A DNA stretch of 64,000 nt from Acridotheres tristis (GCA_037013685.1 CM072902.1:13310747-13374746); one strand, 5' to 3'; numbered from the stretch's first letter, positions 38,700 to 63,176 are shown. Program-made: numbers and translations. The notes: generated from the letters alone by a model not told the origin.

Positions 38700-39300
38700 C
38701 CATCCACGGGCACGGCTGTCAGAGTCGCTCTTCGGCTCCCGTCGGCACTGTCCGGCAGCGCTCGGCAGCGCTCGGCAGCGCTCGGCAGCGCTCGGTAGCC
38801 AATCAGCGCGGCGGGCGCCTTCCCGCCTCTCTCAGCTGTCGCGTGCCGTCCCGTGAAGGCTCCGTGCTGAAGGAGCGGCGGGGCCGGGGCTGTCTCGGGC
38901 CTGGCCTTCCGGAGGGACGGCGGCTCCAGCGGGGCCACAACCGTGCGGGAGCCTGCGGAGAGCGGCTTGGTGTGTGCAGGCGGGCAGGAGCAGTGTTCCC
39001 GTGCGGGCCCAGGGCAGGCTGAAGTAAGGCCGAGGGCTGGCGCGTGTGCGCGGCTGCGGGAAAGGCGGGCGGCTCTGGTTGGGGATTTTGGCTCCGCAAA
39101 GTGCTCGAGGCGGGCAGGGAAGCTCGGGCCAGGCCCTGGCGACCTGGGCCGGGAAGGCTCGGGCCAGCAAGGGTGGCCGTGGCTCGGGCCGGGCCCGGGT
39201 GGCCGTGGGTGGAGAGCACGGGCCGGGCCGGGCCGGGCGGGCCTGAGCAGGCCGCAGCGCTGGCACGTGCTCGGGAGAAGAGTGCTGTGCTTCGGGTGTC
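38700..39300 (+). promoter_or_regulatory. PIWIL1: PIWIL1 CpG-island promoter
   Basis: The DNA is very GC- and CpG-rich, has no TATA box near the likely start, and lies just upstream of the first PIWIL1 coding exon. A perfect CCAAT-box context, GCCAATCAGCG, is at 38,798-38,808. It is preceded by four to five copies of a 10-bp CGGCAGCGCT repeat (about 38,750-38,795). In chicken and mouse, PIWIL1 transcription in testis is driven by A-MYB. I see no full-consensus MYB site in the core promoter, only AACCG at about 38,939. The start site itself is inferred. Confidence 0.75.
38850..39023 (+). other. PIWIL1: Inferred non-coding exon 1 of PIWIL1 (5' UTR)
   Basis: A strong donor, GAA|GTAAGG, at 39,023/39,024 lies between the CCAAT box and the ATG-bearing exon. 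Its acceptor would be at 39,627-39,628. The 5' boundary is a guess, about 50 bp downstream of the CCAAT box. RNA evidence would be needed to fix it. Confidence 0.5.
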
Positions 39301-39631
39301 ACCGGAGGTTTGTGACCCTGTAAGATTACAAACCGGGCTGGATCGAGTGTCCAGTGGAACCTGAAAGTCACATCAAAAGGCCCAGGGTTAGGCTTGGGCT
39401 GGCCACAGATCTGGCCTGAGTGACCCAACAGGTTCAGATTTGTGGCGGCCTGTGCCGGTCCCTGCAAACCTGGCTGAAAGGGCTGCCAGCTGTGCAGGGA
39501 TCGCTGTGCTTTACCGAGCCACTTGAAGTCAAAGCAGGGCAAATGCAATAGTGCTGCTCATAATATTTACTGGGCTAAGGGTGTGAAGGAGAAGATAGAT
39601 CACTAATGCTGTAGGTTGCTCCTTTTAGAAG

Positions 39632-52789
<13,158 letters not shown>

Positions 52790-53605
52790 AGCTGAGTACC
52801 AGCCAAACAGAAGAGTGTAGTTCCTCTCTAAGGAATGGAGAAGTGTCTGGGCTTTTTGTTTCGTTTTGGCTTTTTGTAAGAGAGATGTGCACAGGATATG
52901 TGCAGTTGTGGAAATAATTTTCATTTTACCAGGGAAAAGCTTGAGATGGCTGATTTGCATTTTGAACAGGTGTTTGCTTGCTAGAATAACTACACAAATT
53001 TTTATGACTCTTGATACTTACTTACTAAAGTTTTTCTGTGATTCTTTCCAGAAGTTCATTGGTTGTTTTTATTTACATTTTGAGGAGTCTTACACAGATT
53101 ACTTCTTGCATGAGAGAGGGAGAATTATGCAGACCAGAATCCAGGCTCTTTCAGCTACTATTTTACCCTTCTAATTTTCAAAATGCTTCAGTATTGTTGA
53201 TTCCTCGTTTTTCTTGGCTGTTAAAAGGAGAGGGCTTTAGACAAGAGCACCTTCATCACGGAGAGGAGCTGGACTGGGCTGCTCCTCTTCAACCACAGCT
53301 TCTGACACAAGAAATACCATTTCCATCAAGGAGTCTCAGTGCACTGACAGGTTTGGGGTTCTCTGGTGTTGTAGTTCCAAGCAGTGGGAAGCAGCCCTGG
53401 TTTGGTCATGTCTGAGGTTTTCATTGTTCACTGTTCTGCAGCCCAGTTTGTGGGGATGGAGGTTGATTCCAAATTTTTGCAGTAGCAGAGTCAATCTATT
53501 GCACATGGAGAAATTCAGATTAGTGCTGGTTTTCTTAACCACCTTATTCTGAGCCTTGTTGTTTGTGAGATTTAAATAAAGTTGTTGCTGTAATTCTTGC
53601 TCTTT
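52790..53605 (+). other. PIWIL1: PIWIL1 3' UTR and poly(A) signal
   Basis: After TGA at 52,787-52,789 the sequence is non-coding. A canonical AATAAA lies at 53,575-53,580, followed by a GT-rich element (TGTTGTGTGTATTTT, about 53,610-53,625). Cleavage is expected at about 53,595-53,605. Confidence 0.8.
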
Positions 53606-53834
53606 GAGCCTGTTGTGTGTATTTTCTACTTCACCACTGGGTTTGGGCACAGATGGGACCATTGCTGGAGTAACTTTGCGACCCTTTTTTACCTCTGGGG
53701 AGCTCCTGCAGTTTTGCAAATGGAGGAGCCTTTTTTTATTCTGCAGTAAACTTGAGCAGCCAGGGACAGTTCTGAAAAAAGGCTGACACAAGAAGCCAGC
53801 AGGTGACACAGTGGATTTATGAAACATACTGCAC

Positions 53835-56800
53835 TCTACAAAATATCAAATTATTTATTTATATAAAATATAATACACAACGATTGTACACATGCACACA
53901 CCCACACAGTACTTTACCACAACTGGAGGCCAGTTATTTTCTTTAATTAAATGTTAGAATCTAGCACACAGTATTTTACAGTAATTTACATTGTTATCTG
54001 AAGACACAATGGGGAAGCTTTGATCATTCATTTATAAACCTTCCATAAATTACAAAAAGAAAGGCAGTCTGAAAAGTATGTATAAACAGTAAAAACAATT
54101 TACAAATGGACAAGAATTACAAAATAGTAACAGCCAATGACTGCCATCAGTGTGGAGGGTCGTTTTTGTGAAATGCCAATAGTGCAGTTGGATTTGCTGG
54201 GAGCTGTGGTGAACACACTTTGTCCTTTCCCTTTGCTCGTGCTTCAGCCTGAAGTGGCAGCAGCAGCGTGGAAATGCTTTAACCCTGCACTGAACCTCCA
54301 CAGGAACAAACTGGGGAACAAAGGGCTTTGCACTGGGCTTGGGTTTTGCCCCTAGAACCCCAAACTGGAGCTGGCACGGTTGGAAGTGGGTGAGGCTCTG
54401 ACTTCACACTGCCTGAGTGCAGGGCAGTGACAATGACAAACCAGAACCAGCTTTTATTTCGCTGGGGGAGCAGAAACTGAAAAGGAAGCGTTTAGCACAG
54501 CACTTGCACACTCCCAGGAGCTGCTCAGACACGGGGCAGGGGCAGGAGCAGAGATCTCCTCTGGAATCCCACGGGGGGAGGATGGAGACAGCTGCATACA
54601 CAGTACATACAAAGTAGACGCTGCATATTTATTAGACAGTACAAATCATTGTGCATTAATAAGGCAAAACATCAAGGCTGATTCAACTAGGAGTTTCAAG
54701 ACCATTTTTGTTGATGATAATGGTTGGGTACAGTGGGGTGATCTCTCTGAACCAGCACTCAGGGAAGAGTTTGAGAGTTTTCTTCCCCCCACTCACGCTT
54801 AAAGGACACTAAAGGCTGAAATTTTTCCAATGGAGTTGCAGGTGTTGAGTTGACTTCAAATAAAACCATGTTCTTCTGGTCTTAATCCCACAAATTTTTT
54901 TTTTTTTTAACTTTTTACTTTTTAAAAAATTTTTTTTGCAACAACAAATCCACTTTGCTTTTTTTTTTTTTCCTTGCTGTTTCGATTAAGCAATTCACAT
55001 GATTCTATTGATGTCAGAGTTAAAAATGCAAAGGTCTGGTAAAGTACTGCATAGTCATGAAAGCCCTAGTTTTGAGTTTTTTAAAAAAAAAAAAAAAAGA
55101 AAAAAAAAATAGTACACAGACTGGAAGCTTTACAAGTTGTCCAGGAGCACATGACTCATTTCACTGCACCAAGCTTTTTCAGCAGTTTCTTGCCTTTGGA
55201 AAGCAGCCCCTTTTTCTTTTTCGAGGACAGATCCCTGCCTCTCCCGGGACTCCCAGAGCCCATGAGCGGTGCCGGAGGTGACCCGGGGTGGAGCTGAGCT
55301 GGGGGGGATGCTGCTCTCCGGGCTGTACCTGTATTCTCAGGAGGAACCTAGTAGGTACATTGTTATCATTTATTCAATCTTTGAAAGCTTCAAAGCCATC
55401 AGCAGCAAGAAACTTGGCAACAGCACTTGTCCCATTCCCCCACCTAAACAAAAGGGCTGGTTTTCTTTCTTCTCTCTGCCTTAAAATACTGCGTGGGCTT
55501 CATGGAAAATTATTACAATTATTAATTAAGTTGATATCAATTTAGAGAAAAAAAAAATAGAAATAGAAAGCCCACTGATAAAGCCCAGTTTTGGTTATAC
55601 CTTTTTAAAGGAAATGTTGGATACACTTGCTTTGCCAGAATTCTGGCCACAAAAGCCACAAAACTGGCTTTGGTTTTTCATTTCAGTACTCTGATAGTAC
55701 TAAAATGGAGAGGGATACTTTTAGCTATAGATTTAAGAAAAATAAACGTGTTAATTACTACAGATTAGCAATCTATAGAAGCCAAACTCTTTCCAGAAGA
55801 AATTACTTAAAATGCTACATGATCACTTACTTTTTAATGTCCTTTAAATGCCTTTTCTTTAAAATTGGCTAGCAAACTTTATGTACAGATTAGAGAAGAT
55901 GGCACACTGGCTTAAAAAAAAAAAAAAAAAGGAAAAAGAAAAAGCTAAAATGAACCTTAATTGCAATCAAAGAAAGCTTAAAGGCCCTGAGTGCTTGATG
56001 TGTATGCTGCAGCTATGAGGTTGTTAGATGACAGCATTCCTAAATATTTTGAACAGCTTTTTTTTTTTTTTTCCAGTCATCAAAAGCACTGGGATGAAAA
56101 TGCTAAAATTTCGTATACTCAGCCTATCCTAACTACAGTGCCCAGCTGGCAGAATGGTTGCTATCAATTCAGATGATATTTTCAGAGCAGAATCCATGCT
56201 GGAGGGAGGCCTGCTAGCTTGCAGTTCAAGTTAAAACATCAGCAATTTACTGGCTTGCTGTGCAACAGAGAGTTAAGCAAAGGGGCTTCAAGCCTACTTT
56301 GATTTTAAATCAAGGTCTAATTCTAATGAAAAAAAAAAAATAAAAAAGAAACAAACAGAAAACAAAACAACTTGGTAAAGCACCCCAACGTACACCTGAA
56401 GATACCAGATCTCGAGTCTAATGCATTCATCCAGTGAGCTGCATGTTTCAGGTCGAGACTTTTATTGCATTGGTAAACCAAACAGTTGCTAATATTGCAA
56501 ATGTTCACTGCTAGGAAAAATCCGAGTGCATTGTCCCACAGGGAGGGGATTTTTTCAGAAGTGTTGAATAGTTGGTCTTAGGCAAACTGGGGTACAATTG
56601 ACTGTGGAAAGCACAATTTAAGGCAGACAGTTGCAGAAGCTGTGTCTGAGTGTAGCGAGTTTCAGAACCAACGATCCCCGAGTAAACTACGGTGCCAGGG
56701 CACTGCTGGTCCTGCAGGGGCTGCAGCTTTGTGCTTTTCTCTCTGCACACACGAGCTTGGAATTTTTACATCCCAGCTTGGCTAGCAATGCAATATGCAG

Positions 56801-57145
56801 CTTTGTTTGTAGGGTGGTTAGACATCAAACTCTCCTCTCTATGTAAACATAAACATTGAGCTCGGGAAGAAATATGTTCCAAACTCTGACCTGCACCAAG
56901 GGAGGTGTGCTCGATTTCCAGGGCTCCTGTTTTAAAGGATTTGTCTCCTGAACGAGGAGTGGACTTGTCTGGGTACAGGAAAGGCATTCAGCCTGCTCTT
57001 CTGTGGCCAAGGGGTTTGGAGACATATTTCTTTTCTTTTCCCCACAATTAACTTTCAAGACTTGCATTAGATAGCCAGGTAGCTTTAATTGAAATCTCTA
57101 TTGGTATCTTCAGTTGCTCACTTACGTGAAGGCTACATTGCCTTA
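53835..57145 (-). other. RIMBP2: RIMBP2 3' UTR and poly(A) signal
   Basis: About 3.3 kb of AT-rich sequence lies downstream (lower coordinates) of the RIMBP2 stop codon and has no conserved reading frame. The distal-most good poly(A) signal on the minus strand is AATAAA at 53,854-53,859, which predicts cleavage at about 53,830-53,845. Another candidate lies near 54,630. T/A homopolymer tracts occur at about 54,890-54,972, 55,081-55,110, 55,915-55,930 and 56,055-56,072. The length is typical of a neuronal gene. Confidence 0.7.
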
Positions 57146-57881
57146 TTAAGGTGTGAAATGAACACTCTTCTTCTGTTTCCAAGCAGATGAGCAAAGAAAT
57201 AAAAATATATATAAAATATATAATATAGAAAAGTATTGCAGTGATGAAACAAAACCAAAAATGAGATACTCTAAACATGATTAATTCTTTCATAAAAGAG
57301 AGGTATCTGAGCAATTAATTAGCGCCAGTTGGAAGAGGAAGTTGTGAGGATTAAGAGAGGACCACTGTCAGTCCACCAGCTGCAGTTACAGTTTGTATTT
57401 AGAGGAACACTGGCACCAGTCTTTTGTGCACAAGAGCTTTCTGAGTAAGAGCAATTTAGAAGCTTTGGGAAATAACTATGACCAGGAAAGAGCTGCCTAA
57501 ATTCAGATTCTAATGGATGGTCCTGTCACGACTGCAATCAGCCAATTTCGTTTCTCCACTTACAAATGTAACGAGCTAGCGAAGGCTAAAGTCATTTCTC
57601 CTCCTGCTTTATTTTATATATTTGAAAGGTAACTTTAAATGGGCACAGGTAATTTAAAAAGGAATGTTAAAAGTAACGTCTGAACTGTAGATGAGACAGG
57701 ATGGAATGGGAAATGAAGGTGTGGGTGTTTCTTAGGGGCCACTCACCCTTTTAGCCTTGGATCTCACGGGGGTGTCGTGGACGTAGCGCGAGGGTGCGTC
57801 GGACAGAAAGACCTCAACATCATCAGGCACTTCTTCAAGGAAGTTGGAAGGAACCAGCCCCTTCTGCCCATTGAGCTCCCC
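57146..57881 (-). CDS. RIMBP2: RIMBP2 final two coding exons (end of SH3-III and C-terminal tail)
   Basis: Exon 57881-57747 (45 codons) encodes GELNGQKGLVPSNFLEEVPD, the last strands of SH3-III with the conserved G-L-V-P-S-N-F motif, then VEVFLSDAPSRY and a basic RSKAKR. The terminal coding exon supplies only KKSVHFTP and TAA (stop at 57,148-57,146). That exon is too short to stand out as an open frame. Confidence 0.94.
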
Positions 57882-59842
57882 CTGTGAGCAGAGGGAAGTC
57901 ACAGTGAGCCTTCATTCCACCCCCGAGGAGCAGGGAAATATTTCTGCTGAGATCTACAGGAATATTTTTGAAATGTTTTTTTGAGGAAATTCCCATCTGA
58001 GGTCCCTGGGGATGCTGGGGGGCTCACACACGCCCCCATCCCCTCCCCAGGTTTGGAAACTGCTGCTGCTGAGGCTGGGAGCGGGTTGGGTGCCCCAGCA
58101 GACCCAACTTACATAATAAAATCCATCTTCATCGATCTCACCAAAGACAGTGATGATGTCCCCAGTGCAGAACGTCAGCTCAGCCTGCAGGGGAGGAGCA
58201 GGCACCGAGATCAAAACCTTTCCTTCATTCACAGGAAACCCATTCCCATTTCTCCCCACTCCTTCATGCTAAGGCACTGGTCAAACCAAATTAATTTCTT
58301 TTTTTTTCCCCTTGGGGGTTTTTGCTCAGCTTGCCAAAGCTGGCACCTTGAGCCACAGCCAAACTTCAGGCCCTGAAGAGCCTGGACGAGCCTTGGACCT
58401 GCAGAGCCTCCCAGGGGCCCAAAATCAGTGGTGGGGCAGAGGCAGCAGCTCAGGGCTGGGAGCTGGCCCAGCCCCCGGGAGTGGCAGCACAGGAGGCTCA
58501 GGGAGCTCCAGCAGCACCTCCAGGGACACCAGAGCATCACCAGCCCCAACCCTGGAGCAGAGCATTCCTGCACTGCAGCTCTCCTGGATGCTCCTCAATA
58601 AATCCTCCACAACGGGCAGCCCCACTCTGATCCACACTGGGCTCTCTTTGATTGTCCAGGGCTTAAACGTAATGAGGGTGGGGCTTTAAAGTTATTTGGA
58701 ATTTCCTGTGGTCACGGGAGAGAGAACAAACAAAATCTTTGCAATACATCAGCACAATTTATTTGACTTGTTGGCCAAACTACCTTGAAACACCACAATT
58801 TGGAAAAAGATTTGGTCCAATAAAAAACAGAAAACAACCCTGGCCGTGCTCTTAAGCACCAAGTCCCACACAATTCAAAATTCACTTTCTCCTTTAAAAG
58901 AATTCCCGAGTGTTCTACAATTCGGCAGTTACAAACCAAGCAAAAGAACATTTTAAAGGGTAACTGAGGCAGCTCGTGGTTTGTGAGCCCGTCCCTGGCC
59001 CTACCTCCACATCCACGTTGGGGGAGCTCTCCCTGGGGTCGTAGTCATAGAGGGCCACCATCCTCCTGGTGGTCACTGTCACCGCCTGCTGCCGGCCACC
59101 ACGCCGGCCCCGCTCTGCTCGGGCCACCAGCAGGGCAGGGCGGGGCAAGGAAACACAGTTACTGCCAATTATTGCCAATTATTGCCAATTACTGCCAATT
59201 ATTGCCCGTTATTTCCAATTATTTCTAATTATTTCCCATTATTTCCCATTATTGCCCATTATTTCCCATTATTTCCCATTATTTCTAATTATTTACAATT
59301 ATTTTATTATTTCTAATTATTTCTAAGTCTTTATAATCATTTCTAATTATTTCCAATTATTTCCAATTATTTCTCATTCTAATTCCAGTCCTGCTGCAGC
59401 TGCTCCTCACACCCTTCCCAGCACTGCTCTGGCACAGGGGTGAGAGTCACAGCCCCTCCCACCCAGATAAAGGCTGTGGGACCACCCACGGCTCAGGAAT
59501 AATAATAAATTAATAAATTAATAAATTAATAAATTAATAAATCAATAAATTAATAAATTAATAAATACATTGATACATCAATACATTAATACAGTAAAAT
59601 AGTAATAAATCAATGAGAATGATAATAATAATGATAATGATAATAGTGACAGTAATAGTAATAGTAATAGTAATAGTAATAGTAATAGTAATTGTAATAG
59701 TAATAGTAATAGTAATTCCCTGTGCTCTGGCTCTCTTTATCCTAAGGCACAGAATCCTCAGCTCCCTGTGCACAGCAGACTCCACAGCCCAGGGATTGTG
59801 TTCTGTGCCCAGAAATATTTCAGGAGACAAAACCCACTTTTT

Positions 59843-59885
<43 letters not shown>

Positions 59886-62470
59886 GAAAAGAAAGTAACA
59901 AGTGCAGGTCCCCATTTGCAGCAAGTGCTGTCTGCAAGGTTAAATATTAGCTGTATAAAGTCACCCAGGCACTGACACAGGATGTATCCCCTGGGGCAAT
60001 AAATGACTGTACAATGTGGCTGCATCTGCATAAAAGCAAGAGGCAAAGTGGAGGCAGCCGAGTTCAGAGACCCGAGAGTCTGAAGTGAAATCTCCTGGAT
60101 TTTCTCTTACCGATTTTCTCAATGGGAGTGTTCAAAGGAAGGAAACCTTGTTTAAGGAGCTGCTCCATCATTTCCTCATCATCTGCTTGGATCTCAGAGA
60201 CCATATTGCAGGGGATAAGGCCAATTCTTGTACAGGTTTCTCCACGGTAAAACCCGTCAGCGTCTTTGTCCCCATAAACCTGATGTTCAAAGAACGACAA
60301 CGTTGGTCAAAAAGGTTGGAGCATTTAGGAATTTTAGTGCAGGCTAAGGGTCAATAAAGCATAGATGACAACTGCAGTTTAGATGTGGAATTATATTTGT
60401 TTGAACCACTCTGACTTAGGCTATAAAACTGGAATTATTATATTAATTTGAATTGTGACTTCAGATACATAAGCAAAATTTGGACTTTTTGGTTTTTTTT
60501 TTTTGTTAGCAGTGAAAGGGACAGAAAGTGCATTAAAAGCCATCAGTTGCTCCCTGTGCTGAGCCAGATGTTTACCTGACGTTTTATGGAATTATTATAT
60601 TCAAAATGAAACATCTGCAAAATTGTGCCAAAATGTTATTATTTTGATTCAAACAACTTTTATATGATCAAAAATGCTTATCTCATACACAAGGTACTTA
60701 AGCTGTGCTATTGCCTTTTGATTTAATTTAAAAACATGACTTTAGGTATTAAAAAACCCCCTGAATGAAATGCACATTCTTGCAGAGGAAAAGGAACTCT
60801 TTAAGTTCCTTTTCTTTGGCAGGAACCATGTCACGTGTGAGGCTGGTGCCAATGCACATGGGGAGCCTCAGAGTCACAATTCTGGGCTTGACCAAAATCT
60901 TTAATCAAGACTGGCCCTAACTATCGAAGGAACTTAGAGAGTTTTGCCCATTTGTGATTATTTTTGAGCCGTTAGCACTAGAGATTAATTACCAAATAAT
61001 AATTAATTATTAATTACTAGCTATTAATTATTATTATTAATTAATTGCAGTGAGATGTACAGCCTGGGCCTGTGAAGGAAAATCCCCCTGGATTGTGATG
61101 ACACAGGCAGCTTTGTCCCAGAGCACAGAGGGGACCCAGGCTGTGCAATTGTCATTTATTTTCTTTATTTTCAGCTCCCACCTTAATGATCTGCCCTTCT
61201 TTAAAGGGCAGCTCCTCCTCTGCAGCATCGGGGTTTGGGGACATGGTCAGGGGGTCGTAGTCAAAAAGTGCAACAAATATTCGAGTGGAAAGATCTTCTG
61301 TGCCAGGATCTGTTTCAGATTCTTCATAAATATCTGGAGAAAGATGGTCATGGCCACCGTAGCCATCTGTGGGAGCAAATTCACAAAAGAACAATTCAGC
61401 AACACGAGCTGGCCCCATCATCCAAATATCCCAGTTAATATGTGAGATGGGATTGGCATTTCAGTGAAAACACCCCCAAACCTCACTGTTTTATATCCTA
61501 TAAAACTTAGTAGGTCGTTTTTTAATGGGTTTTTAAAATTAGTAAGTTGCTATTTTTAAAGAAAGCTCGTAAAGGCTGCACTGCAGGCTGGGCTGATGTC
61601 CTGTACCACACTGACCTTTGCACTGCTCACATGGGAAAACCATTTCTGCCAGGTCTGCAAGAGTTTGCCATGAATTAATGAAAGAAGTGATCAAGAGAGT
61701 GGCAAGGGAATAGAAAATGATGTTTGGTGAATGGCAGGGTGGTGGCTGGAGGGATGCCTGAACGGGAACATGGATTTCACTGGCCAGGCAGCACATTCCT
61801 GCCCAGGTGAGACCCAAATGTACCTAAAACATCTCCAGCTGTGCCTTAAACATCTCCAGATGTGCCTTAACCATCTCCAGCTGTGCCTTAAACATCTCCA
61901 GATGTGCCTTAACCATCTCCAGATGTGCCTTAACCATCTCCAGCTGTGCCTTAAACATCTCCAGATGTGCCTTAAACCATCTCCAACTGTACCTTAAACA
62001 TCTCCAGATGTGCCTTAAACCATCTCCAACTGTACCTTAAACATCTCCAGATGTGCCTTAAACATCTCCAGCAGCACCAAATGCAGGGAAAGGGCCCAGA
62101 ATGTCAGGAGGGCTGGGGCTGGCCAGGTGTGAACCAGTATGAGCCAGTATGAACCAGTATGAACCAGTGTGAACCAGTGGTGTGAACCAGTATGAGCCAG
62201 TATGAACCAGTATGAACCAGTATGAACCAGTATGAACCAGTATGAACCAGTGGGTGAACCAGTATGAGCCAATGTTAACCAGTGTAACCCAGACCAGCAC
62301 CCGCTGCTGATTTTTAGGATTTCCTTCCCCACCCAGCAAAGCCCCGATGCCCGACTGACCGATGGGAGGGACGAGCAGGGGCCGGGCCCTCGGTGGCCCC
62401 GCACTGCCATGGGAGGACCTTCGCCCCACATGCTCCACCCTGTCGGGCCGTCCCGCAGAGGCTGGGTTAC
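57146..62470 (-). CDS. RIMBP2: RIMBP2, RIM-binding protein 2, C-terminal part (7 coding exons)
   Basis: Presynaptic active-zone scaffold whose SH3 domains bind RIMs and voltage-gated calcium channels. The window holds the last 268 codons plus stop; upstream exons lie beyond 64 kb. Exons in transcription order: 62470-62360, 61366-61182, 60279-60111, 59114-59005, 58184-58113, 57881-57747, 57172-57146. All splice sites are GT-AG and phases agree. Order: basic/proline linker (GRPDRVEHVGRRSSHGS), acidic segment (SPDIYEESETDPGTEDLS), SH3-II, SH3-III and a C-terminal tail ending KKSVHFTP-stop, the family C-terminus. It is transcribed towards PIWIL1. The human protein is about 1,050 residues, so about three quarters is missing because the window ends, not because the gene is broken. 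Confidence 0.95.
58113..59114 (-). CDS. RIMBP2: RIMBP2 SH3 domain III exons
   Basis: Exon 59114-59005 encodes an arginine-rich linker (ERGRRGGRQQ) and the SH3 start RRMVALYDYDPRESSPNVD with the ALYDY ligand-binding motif. Exon 58184-58113 (24 codons) encodes ELTFCTGDIITVFGEIDEDG. The acceptor at GAGCAG|AGCGG was chosen because it keeps phase with the previous exon and gives the family-like EKIER junction. Confidence 0.92.
59158..59382. repeat. Degenerate AT-rich repeat (CCAATTATTGC/TTTC type) in RIMBP2 intron
   Basis: About 20 units of 9-11 bp: AATTATTGCC, AATTATTTCT, CATTATTTCC. It begins about 40 bp upstream of an SH3-III exon on the transcribed strand. Confidence 0.9.
59498..59718. repeat. 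Microsatellites (TAATAAAT)n and (TAATAG)n in RIMBP2 intron
   Basis: An 8-bp TTAATAAA repeat at about 59,498-59,580 degrades to TACATTAA. It is followed by ATAATG/TAATAG hexamers at 59,620-59,718. Confidence 0.93.
59846..59880. repeat. Long T homopolymer
   Basis: A run of more than 30 T, interrupted near its start by AA. No flanking retroposon body was recognised. Confidence 0.9.
60111..61366 (-). CDS. RIMBP2: RIMBP2 SH3 domain II exons
   Basis: Exon 61366-61182 encodes the acidic pre-SH3 segment (DIYEESETDPGTED), then TRIFVALFDYDPLTMSPN and EEELPFKEGQIIK. Exon 60279-60111 continues VYGDKDADGFYRGETC and GLIPCNMVSEIQADDEEM, then the post-SH3 helix-like MMEQLLKQGFLPLNTPIEKI. The intron falls between QIIK and VYGD, at the same structural place as the SH3-III intron, consistent with ancient duplication of SH3 exons. 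Confidence 0.95.
61830..62072. repeat. 21-22 bp minisatellite in RIMBP2 intron, about 11 copies
   Basis: Units follow CATCTCCAGATGTGCCTTAA with A/C alternatives (CAGCTGTG, CAACTGTA) and an occasional extra base. Confidence 0.93.
62127..62283. repeat. 10-bp minisatellite (AACCAGTATG), about 15 copies
   Basis: GAACCAGTAT and GAGCCAGTAT units in tandem, ending about 75 bp from a RIMBP2 splice donor. Confidence 0.95.
62360..62470 (-). CDS. RIMBP2: RIMBP2 linker exon before SH3-II
   Basis: 36 codons encode NPASAGRPDRVEHVGRRSSH and then ARPLLVPPI, a basic proline-rich linker. The acceptor CTTTTAG|GTAACC and donor ATCG|GTCAGT fit phases 1 and 1. The junction with the next exon gives PPID-GYGG, as in the family. 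This is the most 5' RIMBP2 exon I can support in the window. Confidence 0.85.
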
Positions 62471-62845
62471 CTAAAAGCTAAAAAACAACAAGAGAGAGAG
62501 CGGGGCTGTCAGTTCCGGGCACGGTGACATCGTGGGCACGCGGCTGGACATCGATCAGCTCAATCACATTCGGAAGCACAAGCTCTAAAGGCAACTAAAC
62601 TTAGTTTTTAACTGAAAGGTTAGCTGAAAAGTGAGAACTGCTGCCTGGCAAACCTGCAAAAGAAAAAAAAAAATGGTTCCCTGGTTTATGGCAGAGTTTT
62701 GTAACCAGCAGTCACACGTCAGAACAAAAAGAAAAGAAAAGAATAATTTTTGAAATATTCTTTTGCCTTTGTCGTTGCTGCTAAGGTGACATTTGGGTGT
62801 CCTGGAGAGTGGCACGGACAGCCTGGAGCTGGGCAGGTGGGGCTG

Positions 62846-63176
62846 GCCTGGCAGGGCACACCTGGCGGGGCACACCTGGCGGGACACACCTGGCGGGACA
62901 CACCTGGCGGGACACACCTGGCGGGACACACCTGGCGGGACACACCTGGCGGGGCACACCTGGCGGGGCACACCTGGCAGGGCACATCTGGCGGGGCACA
63001 CCTGGCGGGGCACACCTGGCGGGGCACATCTGGCAGGGCACACCTGGCGGGACACACCTGGCAGGGCACATCTGGCGGGGCACACCTGGCAGGGCACACC
63101 TGGCAGGGCACACCTGGCAGGGCACACCTGGCGGGACACACCTGGCAGGGCACATCTGGCGGGGCACACCTGGCAG
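62846..63176. repeat. 14-bp minisatellite (CACCTGGCGGGGCA), about 23 copies
   Basis: Perfect 14-bp phasing with GGGGCA/GGGACA/AGGGCA and CACCTGG/CATCTGG variants. Open frames on both strands (CQVCPARCALPGV type) are repeat translations. Each unit contains the E-box core CACCTG or a variant. Confidence 0.95.

Noticed and set aside
38937..38944. AACCG as an A-MYB site in the core promoter
   Set aside because: It matches only the loose YAACNG form and not YAAC(G/T)G. It is too weak to list as a binding site.
37274..39022. A 582-codon + strand open frame, and a 477-codon overlapping one
   Set aside because: It is the stop-free 32-bp promoter array translated in successive frames (SPLSPVIPGH type). 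It has no homology, no start context and conflicts with promoter structure.
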